Below are positions 19,401 to 27,622 of a stretch of 64,000 nt of DNA, piece by piece. Origin of the DNA: Chlorobiota bacterium (GTDB lineage: Bacteria; Bacteroidota; Ignavibacteria; OLB7); contig JAQBOZ010000011.1 in assembly GCA_028287785.1 (NCBI GenBank), forward strand, positions 1-64,000. The letters are read 5' to 3'. Positions within the stretch are counted from its first letter, which is position 1. The number at the start of each line of letters is the position of its first letter. Position numbers and translations under genes: made by a program. Under the pieces are notes generated by a model, which did no database searches, was not told the DNA's origin, and worked only from the letters and a program-made list of their open reading frames with translations.

Positions 19401-20543
19401 CTGAAAATGGTGGAGAGCGAGTTGATGGGGGCCAAGGAGATCGCCGAGGCCGCGAACGCCGCGAAGGACCATTTCCTGGCCGTGCTGAGCCACGAGCTGC
19501 GGACGCCGCTGACGCCGGTGCTGGCGATCGCGGAATCGCTGGAGGCCGAAAGCGTGCCGGAGGATCTGCGGCCGATGATCGAGGTGATCCGCCGCAATGT
19601 GGAGCTCGAGGTTCATCTGATCGATGATCTTCTCGATCTGGTCCGCGTGGCCCGCGGGAAGATCGCGCTGGAGAGCCGTCCGGTCGATCTCCACAAGTCC
19701 GTGATGAATGCCCTGGAGATCTGCCGCGGCGAAATAGACGAGAAGGGGCTGCATGTGACGATGGATCTGACCGCCCGCCAGGCCGGCGCCAGTGGCGATC
19801 CCGCCCGTCTCCAGCAGGTGTTCTGGAACCTGATCAAGAACAGCGTGAAGTTTACGCAGGCCGGGGGAAATCTTACGATACGATCCTCCAACCCATCTCC
19901 CGGCAGGGTTGCGATCGCCGTCATCGACAACGGCATCGGCATCGAGACGGAGCATCTTCCCAGGATCTTCAACGCGTTCGAGCAGGGGGAACAGACCATC
20001 ACGCGCAGATTCGGCGGGCTGGGGCTTGGGCTGTCGATCAGCAAGGCGCTTATCGATCTCCACGACGGTACGATCACCGCCAGCAGCGACGGGACCAATC
20101 ACGGGGCTGCCTTCGTCGTGGAGCTTCCGCTTGCTGTTGAAGTGCCCATAATCGAGCGCCCATCAGTGGTTGCCGGTGAGCAGAAGGGGGAGAAGAAGCG
20201 GATTCTGATCGTGGATGACCACAAGGATACCAACATGGTGATGCGGCTTCTGCTGGAGCGCAGGGGGTACGATGTGCTTGCCGCCGGCACCATGAACGAG
20301 GCGCTGGAGATTGCCAGCAACAACCAGTTCGATCTGCTGGTAAGCGATATCGGCCTCCCCGACGGCAGCGGGCTTGAGCTGATACGACTTCTCAGGGAAC
20401 GGGGGCCGGTCAAGGCCGTGGCGCTGAGCGGCTTCGGCATGGAGGGAGATGTTCAGAAGAGCCTGGAGGCGGGGTTCAGCGAGCATCTCACCAAGCCCGT
20501 CACATTCCAGAAACTCCAGGAAATCATCGATCGGCTGCTGTAG
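16422..20543 (+). CDS. Membrane hybrid histidine kinase with PAS/GAF array and receiver
   Basis: 1373 residues from the ATG at 16422, where the membrane-embedded N-terminus begins (three to four helices in residues 10-100, DUF4118-like). Order: PAS ~110-235, GAF ~255-415, GAF ~430-605, PAS ~605-740, PAS ~745-870, PAS ~880-1005, HisKA with LSHELRTPL (His ~1023), HATPase (NLIKNSVKF; DNGIGIE; GGLGLGLSI), receiver ~1257-1370 (ILIVDDHKD, DLLVSDIGLPDGSG, HLTKPV). All phosphotransfer residues are present. No HPt or output regulator is adjacent, so the downstream partner must be elsewhere. PAS 1 and PAS 2 are near-duplicates. Confidence 0.9.
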   Translation: MEILQRSPLKRYGIAVLASLTALTLTLVFGNAVDKSVFAFFFVAVVATAYYSGFAPSLLVIGMAVAFAGYFIIFPAGTFLNHPPAPLQLGIFTTMAFGISLLSSLRERNAVKLRESERFLATTLRSIGDAVIATDGTGRVSFMNPVAETLTGWTEREAAGRPLADIFIIVNEDTRAPVESPVEKVIQEGRIVGLANHTVLIAKDGREIPIEDSAAPIKDREGRLLGVIMVFHDVTERRRLEIEQNYLFQSSELLASSLDYEMTLKRLADLSVPHIADWCAVDIINDDGIVERLAVAHVDPEKVKWAHELEEKYPADPNAPTGVYQVIRTGKSEFYPFIPEEMLMAGAVNDEHREIIHQIGFTSAIVVPLMTRDRTFGAVTLVTTLSGSNRRYTDRDLALAQDIARHAGMAIENARLYRNVRRDAEEIGRQAARFSSLAEIGEDLTAARLDYRAVLDTITRRLADVIGDGCVLRLIEGDMLPAAAFHHRDPAGLEALHAFIEGTPHGRYHGLPGEVARTGEGKILHAVDEPELIAGLPKDEYVERFGLQSLAIAPLKIRGEVIGTISLTRDWGGAEYTPSDQLLLQGLADRAALAIENAQLFRNAEEQREWFEVTLSSIGDAVIATDTEGHITFMNPVAERLTRWSEEEAMAKPLDTVFNIVNEDTRQIVESPVAKVLRDGMVVGLANHTVLIGKDGHEVPIDDSAAPIRAVEGEMRGVVLVFHDISERKVIEDERARLFSEVASGRERLNSLIASIPGVVWEAWGEPDQGSQKIDFVSDYVEQMLGYTKEEWLATPNFWLTIVHPDDRERAAREALAKYESGEVGDNQFRWMTRDGQVLWVVARSIAVLDGDGKPIGMRGVTMDISERKRAENALIEGERRFRTLADSAPVLIWMAGPDGVYNYFNRTWLEFTGKTEQQELEEGWTSGIHRDDVEQCIGIFQAAFAGHRMFRMEYRFRRADGEYRWVLDTGTPRLSSSGEFLGYIGSCVDITDLKMVESELMGAKEIAEAANAAKDHFLAVLSHELRTPLTPVLAIAESLEAESVPEDLRPMIEVIRRNVELEVHLIDDLLDLVRVARGKIALESRPVDLHKSVMNALEICRGEIDEKGLHVTMDLTARQAGASGDPARLQQVFWNLIKNSVKFTQAGGNLTIRSSNPSPGRVAIAVIDNGIGIETEHLPRIFNAFEQGEQTITRRFGGLGLGLSISKALIDLHDGTITASSDGTNHGAAFVVELPLAVEVPIIERPSVVAGEQKGEKKRILIVDDHKDTNMVMRLLLERRGYDVLAAGTMNEALEIASNNQFDLLVSDIGLPDGSGLELIRLLRERGPVKAVALSGFGMEGDVQKSLEAGFSEHLTKPVTFQKLQEIIDRLL

Positions 20544-20616
20544 AGCCGTGACCGCCCGGCGTTGAGGTCAACCCGGCTGATGGACTTTTCAATCAACACG
20601 AATGCTTTCCTCGACC

Positions 20617-21318
20617 ATGAATCGTTTCAACATCATGATTCCCACGGCCGCAACGGCGCTCCTGGCGCTCGGCATGTTTTCGGCCGGCTGTTCGCAGGGG
20701 CCATCCACCGCCGAAAGCATCGTTCATCCAAAAGTGGGAAGCGGTTATACCTATACGCGCTCCGACCTCGATTCGGCCGGCCGCCCGGTTCCCGGAACCG
20801 ATACCACAGTCACGGCAACCGTGGTTGCCGCCGATACCGCGATCTACGGCAAAACGGAGGTTCAGAAAATCCTTGAATCGAATAATTTCTGGTATCTCCA
20901 TTATGAGCCGAATGGTGATGTGTCGATGTGCTTCGACTGGAAGAACAATGGCCCGTTCGCGCCACGCTGGGTGATCCTTCCGTTCGCCAGCGGGATTCCG
21001 CAGAACACGGTGCTGGCGGATACCACGTTGCAGGTTGCCAACGACCACACCATCGATACGGTGAAAATCAAATTTGTCGCGGAAGTCAAAAAAACCGGGG
21101 TCGATACTGTCGTCATCGGCTCGCAGAAACTGCTCTCCGAGAAAGTGCAGTTGACGATCAGGACGTCCGATAACGGCACCTCCAACACAACGACGCTGGA
21201 CCTCGAATTTGCTCCGAAGGTGGGATTCTTCTCGCGGAAGGATGATGGCTTTGTCGATCAGGTAACCGGCAAACATGGGACGCGCATGCAGATGCTGAAA
21301 TCGTTCACGCTGAAATAA
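20617..21318 (+). CDS. Predicted lipoprotein, paralog-like to the one at 4613
   Basis: 233 residues from the ATG at 20617; an in-frame ATG at 20602 is possible and neither has a good ribosome binding site. Lipobox FSAGC-SQG. The mature part opens with GSGYTYTRSDLDSAG, contains HYEPNGDVSMCFDW near the middle and ends in Lys. This mirrors the lipoprotein at 4613-5320 and suggests common ancestry. It follows the hybrid kinase by 73 bp on the same strand. No named domain. Confidence 0.7.
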   Translation: MNRFNIMIPTAATALLALGMFSAGCSQGPSTAESIVHPKVGSGYTYTRSDLDSAGRPVPGTDTTVTATVVAADTAIYGKTEVQKILESNNFWYLHYEPNGDVSMCFDWKNNGPFAPRWVILPFASGIPQNTVLADTTLQVANDHTIDTVKIKFVAEVKKTGVDTVVIGSQKLLSEKVQLTIRTSDNGTSNTTTLDLEFAPKVGFFSRKDDGFVDQVTGKHGTRMQMLKSFTLK

Positions 21319-21326
21319 TCGATTCT

Positions 21327-21347
21327 GCGCGGGGCATCGCCCCGCGC
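21327..21347. repeat. Family A palindrome
   Basis: Perfect hairpin GCGCGGGGC-ATC-GCCCCGCGC, 9 nt after the lipoprotein stop. It is the core of the family A repeat without the adjoining AAGCCCC/GGGGCGC hairpin. Placement directly after a gene repeats the pattern at 6791. Confidence 0.8.
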
Positions 21348-21523
21348 TATGGGATTCCGGTGCCGGTTACCATGCCGATGCTGTCGATAAACCCGATCCC
21401 CTGAATCTTCGCCACGATCTCCGCCTGAAAAATCCTTGCCGAGTCCGGAGAGAACCGTACGGATATCCTCGACGGTGGCGCGAGGAGAGTCATGGCGAGC
21501 AGAACTCGGAGATGATTATTCAT
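21347..21523 (-). pseudogene. Possible gene remnant (58 codons)
   Basis: An ATG at 21523 opens a 58-codon frame with a short hydrophobic start (MNNHLRVLLAMTLLAPP) and the segment FSPDSARIFQAEIVAKIQGIGFIDS. It ends at the edge of the family A palindrome. It lacks a full signal peptide and matches no family I know. It reads like the stub of a larger secreted-protein gene trimmed by repeat insertion, but it may also be noncoding. Confidence 0.25.
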
Positions 21524-21574
21524 GTGACTACAATCCAATATCAGAAGCGTACCGATATCCCCACGCCCCGCGCC

Positions 21575-21704
21575 CGATGGGAGGGAAAAGGGAGCATCAT
21601 TGCTACAACCGGCGCGCTCCTGACGGAGCTTGAAGAGAGAAGAAGGGATCGTTGAGCGATGATCGTTCAGGGGGCCGGCGGCTGGATTCAACCTGATTCA
21701 CGAC
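21575..21704. repeat. Partial copy of MITE-like repeat (family B)
   Basis: Contains the family's right half: GCTACAACCGGCGCGCTCC, then the GCTCC-TGAC-GGAGC hairpin, the GATCGTTCAG segment, GGATTCAACCTGA and a decayed right terminus GATTCACGAC (21695-21704). The left half is missing. The 441-bp gap between the lipoprotein and the VWA gene holds this, the family A palindrome and the remnant frame only. Confidence 0.75.
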
Positions 21705-21759
21705 CGAACGTGAAAGCCAACGCCGCGGATGATATTGTTCAACAGTCCGCCATATCGAC

Positions 21760-24700
21760 CTATAACACCAGCACATAGCTTACGAGCGGGGCTATCGGGA
21801 GCGATGGCGCCGTGCCGCCGTCGGTGGTGAGGCCGATGTATCCCACGCCGAAATCGAGCGCGTAGCCGTCGCCGAAGAACCTTGCTCCCACGATGATCGG
21901 AACGTAGCCGAGCGTCTGCATCGTGATCACCTCCATCTCCGCCTTCCATCGCCGCGCAAACCGGTAGTCGCCGCCGAAGGTTCCCACCATCGCGTTCCGG
22001 TCGAACTCCCCGACGCCGATCGCTGTATGATGCTTCAGCGCGTAGCCCCCCGTCGCGGAGACGCGGGCATCGTCGGTGCCGTAGCTGGCCGAAAGGTATC
22101 CGGCGCCGAATGATATCCGCGACTCCACCTGATCGGTGCTCTGTTCATCGTACATGCTCCGCCCCGCCTGCAACCCGAGCGCCACGTTGAGCCGCTTCGT
22201 CAGCGGCGCCGCGAATTTGAATCCCAGGGAGAACGCGCCGAACATGTTCCCCTTGACGCCTCCCCAGTCATCAGGCAGCGGCGGCGCCCCCCCCACCAGC
22301 ACCATAAGGTGGTCGCTGACGGCGTAGCCGGCCATCAGCCCGAGAAGGTCGTACGTCCCGGCCACGAACGTCCCCTTCTTCGGGATGATCGCGTTGGGTG
22401 CAAGGATCGTTCTGAAGGTGGTGGGATCGCTGTAGGGGATCGCCGGGAGGTCATCGCCATCGGTAACGCCGTGGCCGTACAACTGCGTGGCCACCGAGCC
22501 GCCGGGGCCGTCGTGGAAGAACGCCAGACGGGTCGATGTCCTTCCGCGAGCCGTTGGGGCAAACCGCACCGTGATGCCTTTCGATCCCCCGGCCGGGATG
22601 GTGAACGGGCCCATGCCGTCGGCCATCGAGAACTGCGTGGTGTCCGGGCCGACAAACGCGGCGCGCGTGATCTCCAGCGGCGCGGACCCGCTGTTCCGCA
22701 ACACCACGCGGATGGCGGTATCGCGCGATGCCCCCACCATCACCGTATCGAAATCGATGGCCTCCGTCTCCAGCCGGAGCCGCGCCTGAACCCCCTCGCC
22801 GGCGAGCCGCTGATGGAGCGTCCTTCCGCCGGCGATGATATCGGCCGTCGCGCTTCGCATGCCGGCGCTGGCCGGAAAGAACCGGAACTCCACGCTTCGG
22901 GCATCCCCCGCCGCCACATCGAACGGCGGGATGCCGGAGACCAGCGAGAAGTCGCGCGGGTTGGTCCCCGCAATCGTGATGGCGTCCACCTTCAGCGGTG
23001 CGGAGCCATCGTTTCTGATGTATCGCGTGATCACCGAATCGGTCTTCGTGCCGACAAGGCGCCTGCCGAAATCGACATCGGACGATGCCGCCCTGGCGTC
23101 CATGATGGACCAGACCGCGTCAGACTGGTCATGCTGCGATGGAATCGCGCTGATGTTCCATATCGCCGCGCGCTGGTTCAGCCCCGAGGCAATCCGTTCG
23201 CCGTCCGGGCTGAAGATGGAGTGGGACATCTGCCCGTCCCACGGGAATCGTTCCACCAGCGCTCCGGTGGTGGCATCCCAGATCTGCACATCGCCGGACA
23301 TGGCCGCCACGCGGGAGCCGTCCGGGCTGAACGTTGCATACCCGATCGCCGACTGCCCCATGCTCCTGCCGTTGTCATCGAGTTCCTCCAGCCGCTGCGT
23401 CTCCCGGCCGCTCCGGAAATCGTAAAGCGTCGGGGGCATTTCGCTTCCCGCCCATACCAGAAGGTTGGTCCCGTCAGGGCTGAAGAGCGCGCGAAGGCTG
23501 GTTCCTCCGAATTTCTTTTCATGGATCGCGCTTGCCTCGGCCCCCGTCGCGGCATCGAAAACGTGGATGGTGTCCCGCACGATGGCGGTGATATATCGTC
23601 CGTCGATGGAGAACATGGCGCTGCTGACGGGGGAGGGGAATGGTCCGAACCGGCGCACCGTGCTGCCGCTGCTCCCATCATAGATCCTGACGGTGCTGTC
23701 CCGGCCGGCCGATACGATCTGCTTCCCGTCGGGGCTGAAGACGGCGGTGTTCACCCATCCGGTGTGGCCGGTCAGCTCGAACCGCTTCCGCCCGCTGACG
23801 GCGTCCCATACGGTCGGGACTTTCGCCGTCAGCAGCAGAATGCGCGTGCCGTCCGGCGTCATGATGGGGTCGGGGGTGGTTTCCCCCTCCGTCCCGACGG
23901 TGTGCGTGGCGTCCGCCTTGTTGAAGGGGCTTCCCTTGAATGTCTGGAGAAGGCGACCGCTTGCCACATCCCAGATCTGCGCGGCGTAGTTGTCGCTCGC
24001 GGTCAGCAACCTGGAGCCATCGTGGCTGAACTCCGTATAGAACACCCTGCTCGGCCAGCCGCCGTCGGCGGGCTTTGGTGAGACCACCAGCGTCCGGATG
24101 GGCGCGCCGGTACGGGCATCCCAGAGCTTCGCCTTTCCATCCCAGCTCGCGCTTGCCAGCGTTCCTCCGTCGGGGCTGAAGGCGGTGGTGACCACCCAGT
24201 CGGTATGTCCCGAAAGCTCCAGCCCGTTCTTCTTCCCGTCACCACCAACTCCGCCGACCAGCCCGACCCGTGCCAGGCATCGGGTGCTCGGGGTTGGCGG
24301 AACGGTCCACTGGTAGCTCAGTCCCCGCGCCCTGCTGGAGATCGATCGCCACGACGCCCCCTCGTCAGTGCTGTAGTCCAGGCGCACGGTGTCGGTGGGG
24401 AGCAGCCCCTCCCAGCGGATGGTTGCCTGCTCTCCCGGCCGGAAGCTCTCGCCGCCGTTCGGCGCAAGCAGATGAAGCGTCGATTGCCCCCGCCCGCCGG
24501 CCCCGCCCGATGCGTAGATCACCGCGCCGGAGCATGCGTCCGAGGCGATCGACCAGCGCATGAACGCGAAGTTGGTATCGGCGGGAGCGTAGCGGATGGT
24601 GATCGATTTCCGTTCGCCGGCGCGGATGGCAAGCGGCAGTGGAAGATCGGACAGGGTGAACGCGGACGCGCGCGATGTGGGTGTGATGGCGGTGATGGTG

Positions 24701-25722
24701 ACCGGGCGACCCGTTGCGGCCAGATATATCTGCTGCTCCCTTGTGGTCCCCGGCGTCACCACGCCGAACGCCACGGCCTGCGGGGTGAGCGTGATCGATC
24801 CGATGGAGTTCTTCGGCGCCGTGTATCCGGCCGATGCCCGAAGCCCGCGCGCGGGGATCTCGATCGAGGCCCTGCGATCGGTGGAGCATCCCGATTCGCT
24901 CGTCCAGCTCAACTCGCATGGCTCACCCCCCTGCGCGCGATAGAGAATGGCGCGATAGATATCGGCCGCCTCCTCCACGGTGGTCACGTTTTCGAAGCAC
25001 TCGCCGCCGGTTCGCGCCGCTATCCGTTTCAGGATGGGAGGGGCGGGCATCCCGAGCGTGACGCAGAAGATCGTCGCGTTGATCTTCGCCGCGGCATCCA
25101 CGATCGCGCTCTCGTCGCCGCGTCCCTGCCCGTCGGTCAGGAATATCACCACGCGGCGGTTGCGACCCCCCGCGGCAATCGACAGGGCGCCGGCCGGAAG
25201 GGCTATCAGCCCCGCGTTGTAGTCGGTTCCTCCCTGCGGTCGCAGCCCATCGATCGCGGCGCGGAGCCGGCTTCTGTCGGCCGTGAAGTCCAGGTTCACC
25301 ATGCTCCCGTCGTCGAACGTGGAGAGCGCGCACTCCGATTCTCCCGACGGCAGCCCGTCCACCCACGCGGCGGCGGCGGCCTTCGCCAGGGCGATATTGG
25401 GCGCCTTGGATGATGAGCTGCCGTAGGCCATCGAGCTGGATATGTCGATCGTCAGGACGGAGGAGAGCGCCTGGCTGCTTCCGGGCGAGGGGCATCGGAG
25501 GGAGAGGATATCGCGCGCGGCGCCCCCTTCGTGCACGGTGAAATCCTTCTCCGAGAGGCTGGTCATGGGTGACCCCGATCCATCCAGCACATAGACTTTT
25601 GCGCGGATGGTGGGGTAATCGCTTGAATCGATCCGGGAGATCAGCAGATGTTGCGCGACGGCCGGGGGAGCCAGCATAAGCAACAGAAGGGGGAGCAGGA
25701 AGGCGATAGATTTTGTGGTCAT
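21760..25722 (-). CDS. Giant VWA / WD40 / ASH-domain envelope protein with barrel-like C-terminus
   Basis: 1320 residues from the ATG at 25722 (signal peptide ending APPAVA-Q). Order: von Willebrand A ~88-270 with MIDAS residues DISSS, GGTD and LTDGQ; ASH-like domain ~300-400; a Kre9/KNH-like segment ~410-480 (LLAPNGGESFRPGEQATIRW); about eight WD40 repeats ~500-860 (LSGHTDWVVTTAFSPDGG, TVRIYDG, VQIWDATTG); two choice-of-anchor-D/ASH domains ~875-1085; and ~230 final residues rich in alternating aromatic, Gly and charged positions that resemble an outer-membrane barrel. There is no T9SS tail. The first six parts suggest protein binding; the barrel is my inference. Confidence 0.8.
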   Translation of the reverse strand: MTTKSIAFLLPLLLLMLAPPAVAQHLLISRIDSSDYPTIRAKVYVLDGSGSPMTSLSEKDFTVHEGGAARDILSLRCPSPGSSQALSSVLTIDISSSMAYGSSSSKAPNIALAKAAAAAWVDGLPSGESECALSTFDDGSMVNLDFTADRSRLRAAIDGLRPQGGTDYNAGLIALPAGALSIAAGGRNRRVVIFLTDGQGRGDESAIVDAAAKINATIFCVTLGMPAPPILKRIAARTGGECFENVTTVEEAADIYRAILYRAQGGEPCELSWTSESGCSTDRRASIEIPARGLRASAGYTAPKNSIGSITLTPQAVAFGVVTPGTTREQQIYLAATGRPVTITAITPTSRASAFTLSDLPLPLAIRAGERKSITIRYAPADTNFAFMRWSIASDACSGAVIYASGGAGGRGQSTLHLLAPNGGESFRPGEQATIRWEGLLPTDTVRLDYSTDEGASWRSISSRARGLSYQWTVPPTPSTRCLARVGLVGGVGGDGKKNGLELSGHTDWVVTTAFSPDGGTLASASWDGKAKLWDARTGAPIRTLVVSPKPADGGWPSRVFYTEFSHDGSRLLTASDNYAAQIWDVASGRLLQTFKGSPFNKADATHTVGTEGETTPDPIMTPDGTRILLLTAKVPTVWDAVSGRKRFELTGHTGWVNTAVFSPDGKQIVSAGRDSTVRIYDGSSGSTVRRFGPFPSPVSSAMFSIDGRYITAIVRDTIHVFDAATGAEASAIHEKKFGGTSLRALFSPDGTNLLVWAGSEMPPTLYDFRSGRETQRLEELDDNGRSMGQSAIGYATFSPDGSRVAAMSGDVQIWDATTGALVERFPWDGQMSHSIFSPDGERIASGLNQRAAIWNISAIPSQHDQSDAVWSIMDARAASSDVDFGRRLVGTKTDSVITRYIRNDGSAPLKVDAITIAGTNPRDFSLVSGIPPFDVAAGDARSVEFRFFPASAGMRSATADIIAGGRTLHQRLAGEGVQARLRLETEAIDFDTVMVGASRDTAIRVVLRNSGSAPLEITRAAFVGPDTTQFSMADGMGPFTIPAGGSKGITVRFAPTARGRTSTRLAFFHDGPGGSVATQLYGHGVTDGDDLPAIPYSDPTTFRTILAPNAIIPKKGTFVAGTYDLLGLMAGYAVSDHLMVLVGGAPPLPDDWGGVKGNMFGAFSLGFKFAAPLTKRLNVALGLQAGRSMYDEQSTDQVESRISFGAGYLSASYGTDDARVSATGGYALKHHTAIGVGEFDRNAMVGTFGGDYRFARRWKAEMEVITMQTLGYVPIIVGARFFGDGYALDFGVGYIGLTTDGGTAPSLPIAPLVSYVLVL

Positions 25723-25793
25723 AACGCAGCGAGTGTTCGGTGTCCTTTGAACGTGCGGCAAAGATGCACCGATTTCAACTGTTGCGAAAGCAT

Positions 25794-26101
25794 GGTAGTG
25801 ACTCAGGTTGAGATACGGTTCATGCTGTTTGGACTCATGGTGGGAATTCGACATCTGTCCTTCCAGCCCCATCGGGGCGTACCGGTTGTAGCATCGCCAT
25901 GCCCCCATGATTCCAGGCTCCATCGGAGCGTACCATTCGGCACGGATACGGGGATGGTTCGCTCCGATGGAGCTTGAGCGGGAGATGGGAGCATTGTTGC
26001 TACAACCGGCGCGCTCCTGACGGAGCTTGAAGAGCGAAGAAGGGATCGCCGATCGATGATTGTTCAGCAGACGGAAGACTGGATTCAAACTGAGTCATTA
26101 C
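25794..26101. mobile_element. MITE-like element, full copy B1
   Basis: 308 bp with imperfect terminal inverted repeats GGTAGTGACTC / GAGTCATTAC. It is flanked by a perfect 9-bp direct repeat CGAAAGCAT at 25785-25793 and 26102-26110, which is a target-site duplication. Inside are four small GC hairpins and the pair CCGGTTGTAGC / GCTACAACCGG. No open frame codes for a transposase, so it is non-autonomous. It lies upstream of the VWA gene, between it and the anti-sigma gene. The 529-bp gap contains only this and a family A repeat. Confidence 0.85.
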
Positions 26102-26172
26102 CGAAAGCATCGGGGATATTCCGATATCAGGCTGTCAGATAACGTCATCCGCCGCGTTGACAGAATCCTCGC

Positions 26173-26222
26173 CTCAGCCCCTGAGGGGCGCAATCCCCTG
26201 TGCGCGGGGCATCGCCCCGCGC
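26173..26222. repeat. Family A palindromic repeat
   Basis: AGCCCCTGAGGGGC hairpin, a CAATCCC linker, then GCGCGGGGC-ATC-GCCCCGCGC (26202-26222). It sits 30 bp from the 3' end of the anti-sigma gene. Orientation is opposite to the copy at 6791. Confidence 0.85.
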
Positions 26223-26251
26223 ACTCTTTCAGGATGATCCGGTGAAATCGG

Positions 26252-27622
26252 CTAATGCTGCGGGATCACCAGCCGCTGCACCGCGTGCTCTCCCTTGTCG
26301 CTGCTGATCGAGATCAGGTAGACGCCGGCGGGGAGATTGCCAAGCTCGATATTGAGCGATTCATCGCCTTCCCCCACGGTGTGTTCCGCGATCAACTGGC
26401 GAATCCTGGCGCCGCGGATATCGTGGAGTGTCACGCTTATCGTGCGGGACTGCGCCAGCCGGTAGTGGAGCGTTGCGCGGTCGAGCGCCGGGTTCGGGAA
26501 GATGGACGTGTTCAGAATCGCGCCGGATGTGGTTCTGAGGATATCCAGATAGGGCTGCTCGCCCGTGACCGACGGGACCGCGGCGATATGGAGGAGGGAG
26601 TCATCGAGCTTGTGCGCCGCGATCAGCTCCTTCTCGATCTTCGTCCGGATCGGCTCGGGAAGAGCGGCCAGAAGCTCGGGCGTGGGGCGTATCCAGAGGA
26701 TGCAGTCAGGGCGCCAGTGGCCGCTCAGGCTGTCGGCCTTCGTAAACGGATGGCCGGTGCGGACGATGATCGGCATCAGCGTGTTGAGGCTCTTCTCCAC
26801 CCCCTCTTCTCCCTCTTTCAGCAGCTCCATCTGGAGGTCATACCGTTCCGGGGCGTCCGCCGGGAGCGCCGCGATCCGTGCCGAGAGGGCGGAATCCACA
26901 GCATCGCCATCGAACGACATTCCCCGCCACGCCCCGTGATCGTCGGTGACCAGCGTTGGCGGTATTGAGAGAGGAGTCACCCCCATCGATTTCGCGGTGA
27001 CGTGCTCCGGGCTGAGAAGCGTGCCGTACATCGAGTACTGCGTGGCGCTGGCAGCGGCCCCCTGGTTCACGAAGATCCATACGCCGGCGGTGTCCGCCTT
27101 CGCGCCCAGGTGCGCCAGCTCCTCCGGCGTCAACTCGATCAGCTTTACGCCGGAGATATCGACCGGCGTCACCGGCTTCGTCTTGCCTGATCCATGCATT
27201 ACCGTGTCGGCGGGGTCGGTGTTCCCAGGGATGCCCTTGGCGGCCGGCGTGCCCGAAAATGTGGTCAGGATGGGGCTTGCGGGGAGGGTATACTCTCCGT
27301 GGCCGGCGGGAGTGGAGACCGCGCTTCCCCGTATCGCTGGCGCGTTGGACGGAGCGGGGGCGGCCGTGTGTGCCGGTGCCGGCCGATAGGCGGCCTGCGG
27401 CGCGCCGGTGAAATTGAAGATTCCGATGCCGGTGATCGTTGCCACGATTGCTGCAGCTGTCATCATCATGATGCGTCCTCGATGAGTTTTTTGTTCGGTT
27501 GCGTCGGGGAGGGATTCCCCGGCCGCCGCTCTGCCATCATCCAGAAGCTGCTCGATCCGTTCGGCTGGAATTGCGCGTTGACGGGATCGTGCCTGAGCGA
27601 AATGTTCGTCGAGGTTATTCAT
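26252..27622 (-). CDS. Membrane anti-sigma-like protein with T9SS-type C-terminal domain
   Basis: 456 residues. The N-terminal ~45 residues are cytosolic and resemble Bacteroidota anti-sigma N-termini (LDEHFAQARSRQRAIPAERIEQLLDDG). One membrane helix is at ~50-70 (MMMTAAAIVATITGIGIF). A Thr/Ala/Pro-rich periplasmic region follows, and the last ~85 residues read as a T9SS type-A sorting domain (SIFPNPALDRATLHYRLA ... NLPAGVYLISISSDKG). Its ATG overlaps the sigma gene's stop as ATGA, so the two are translationally coupled. There is no cleavable signal peptide, which is odd for a T9SS substrate. The anti-sigma role is inferred from context and the N-terminus. Confidence 0.75.
   Translation of the reverse strand: MNNLDEHFAQARSRQRAIPAERIEQLLDDGRAAAGESLPDATEQKTHRGRIMMMTAAAIVATITGIGIFNFTGAPQAAYRPAPAHTAAPAPSNAPAIRGSAVSTPAGHGEYTLPASPILTTFSGTPAAKGIPGNTDPADTVMHGSGKTKPVTPVDISGVKLIELTPEELAHLGAKADTAGVWIFVNQGAAASATQYSMYGTLLSPEHVTAKSMGVTPLSIPPTLVTDDHGAWRGMSFDGDAVDSALSARIAALPADAPERYDLQMELLKEGEEGVEKSLNTLMPIIVRTGHPFTKADSLSGHWRPDCILWIRPTPELLAALPEPIRTKIEKELIAAHKLDDSLLHIAAVPSVTGEQPYLDILRTTSGAILNTSIFPNPALDRATLHYRLAQSRTISVTLHDIRGARIRQLIAEHTVGEGDESLNIELGNLPAGVYLISISSDKGEHAVQRLVIPQH

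Noticed and set aside
25794-26101. Transposase or IS gene in the 300-bp repeat
   Set aside because: No frame of adequate length or transposase motif in any copy; best read as non-autonomous.
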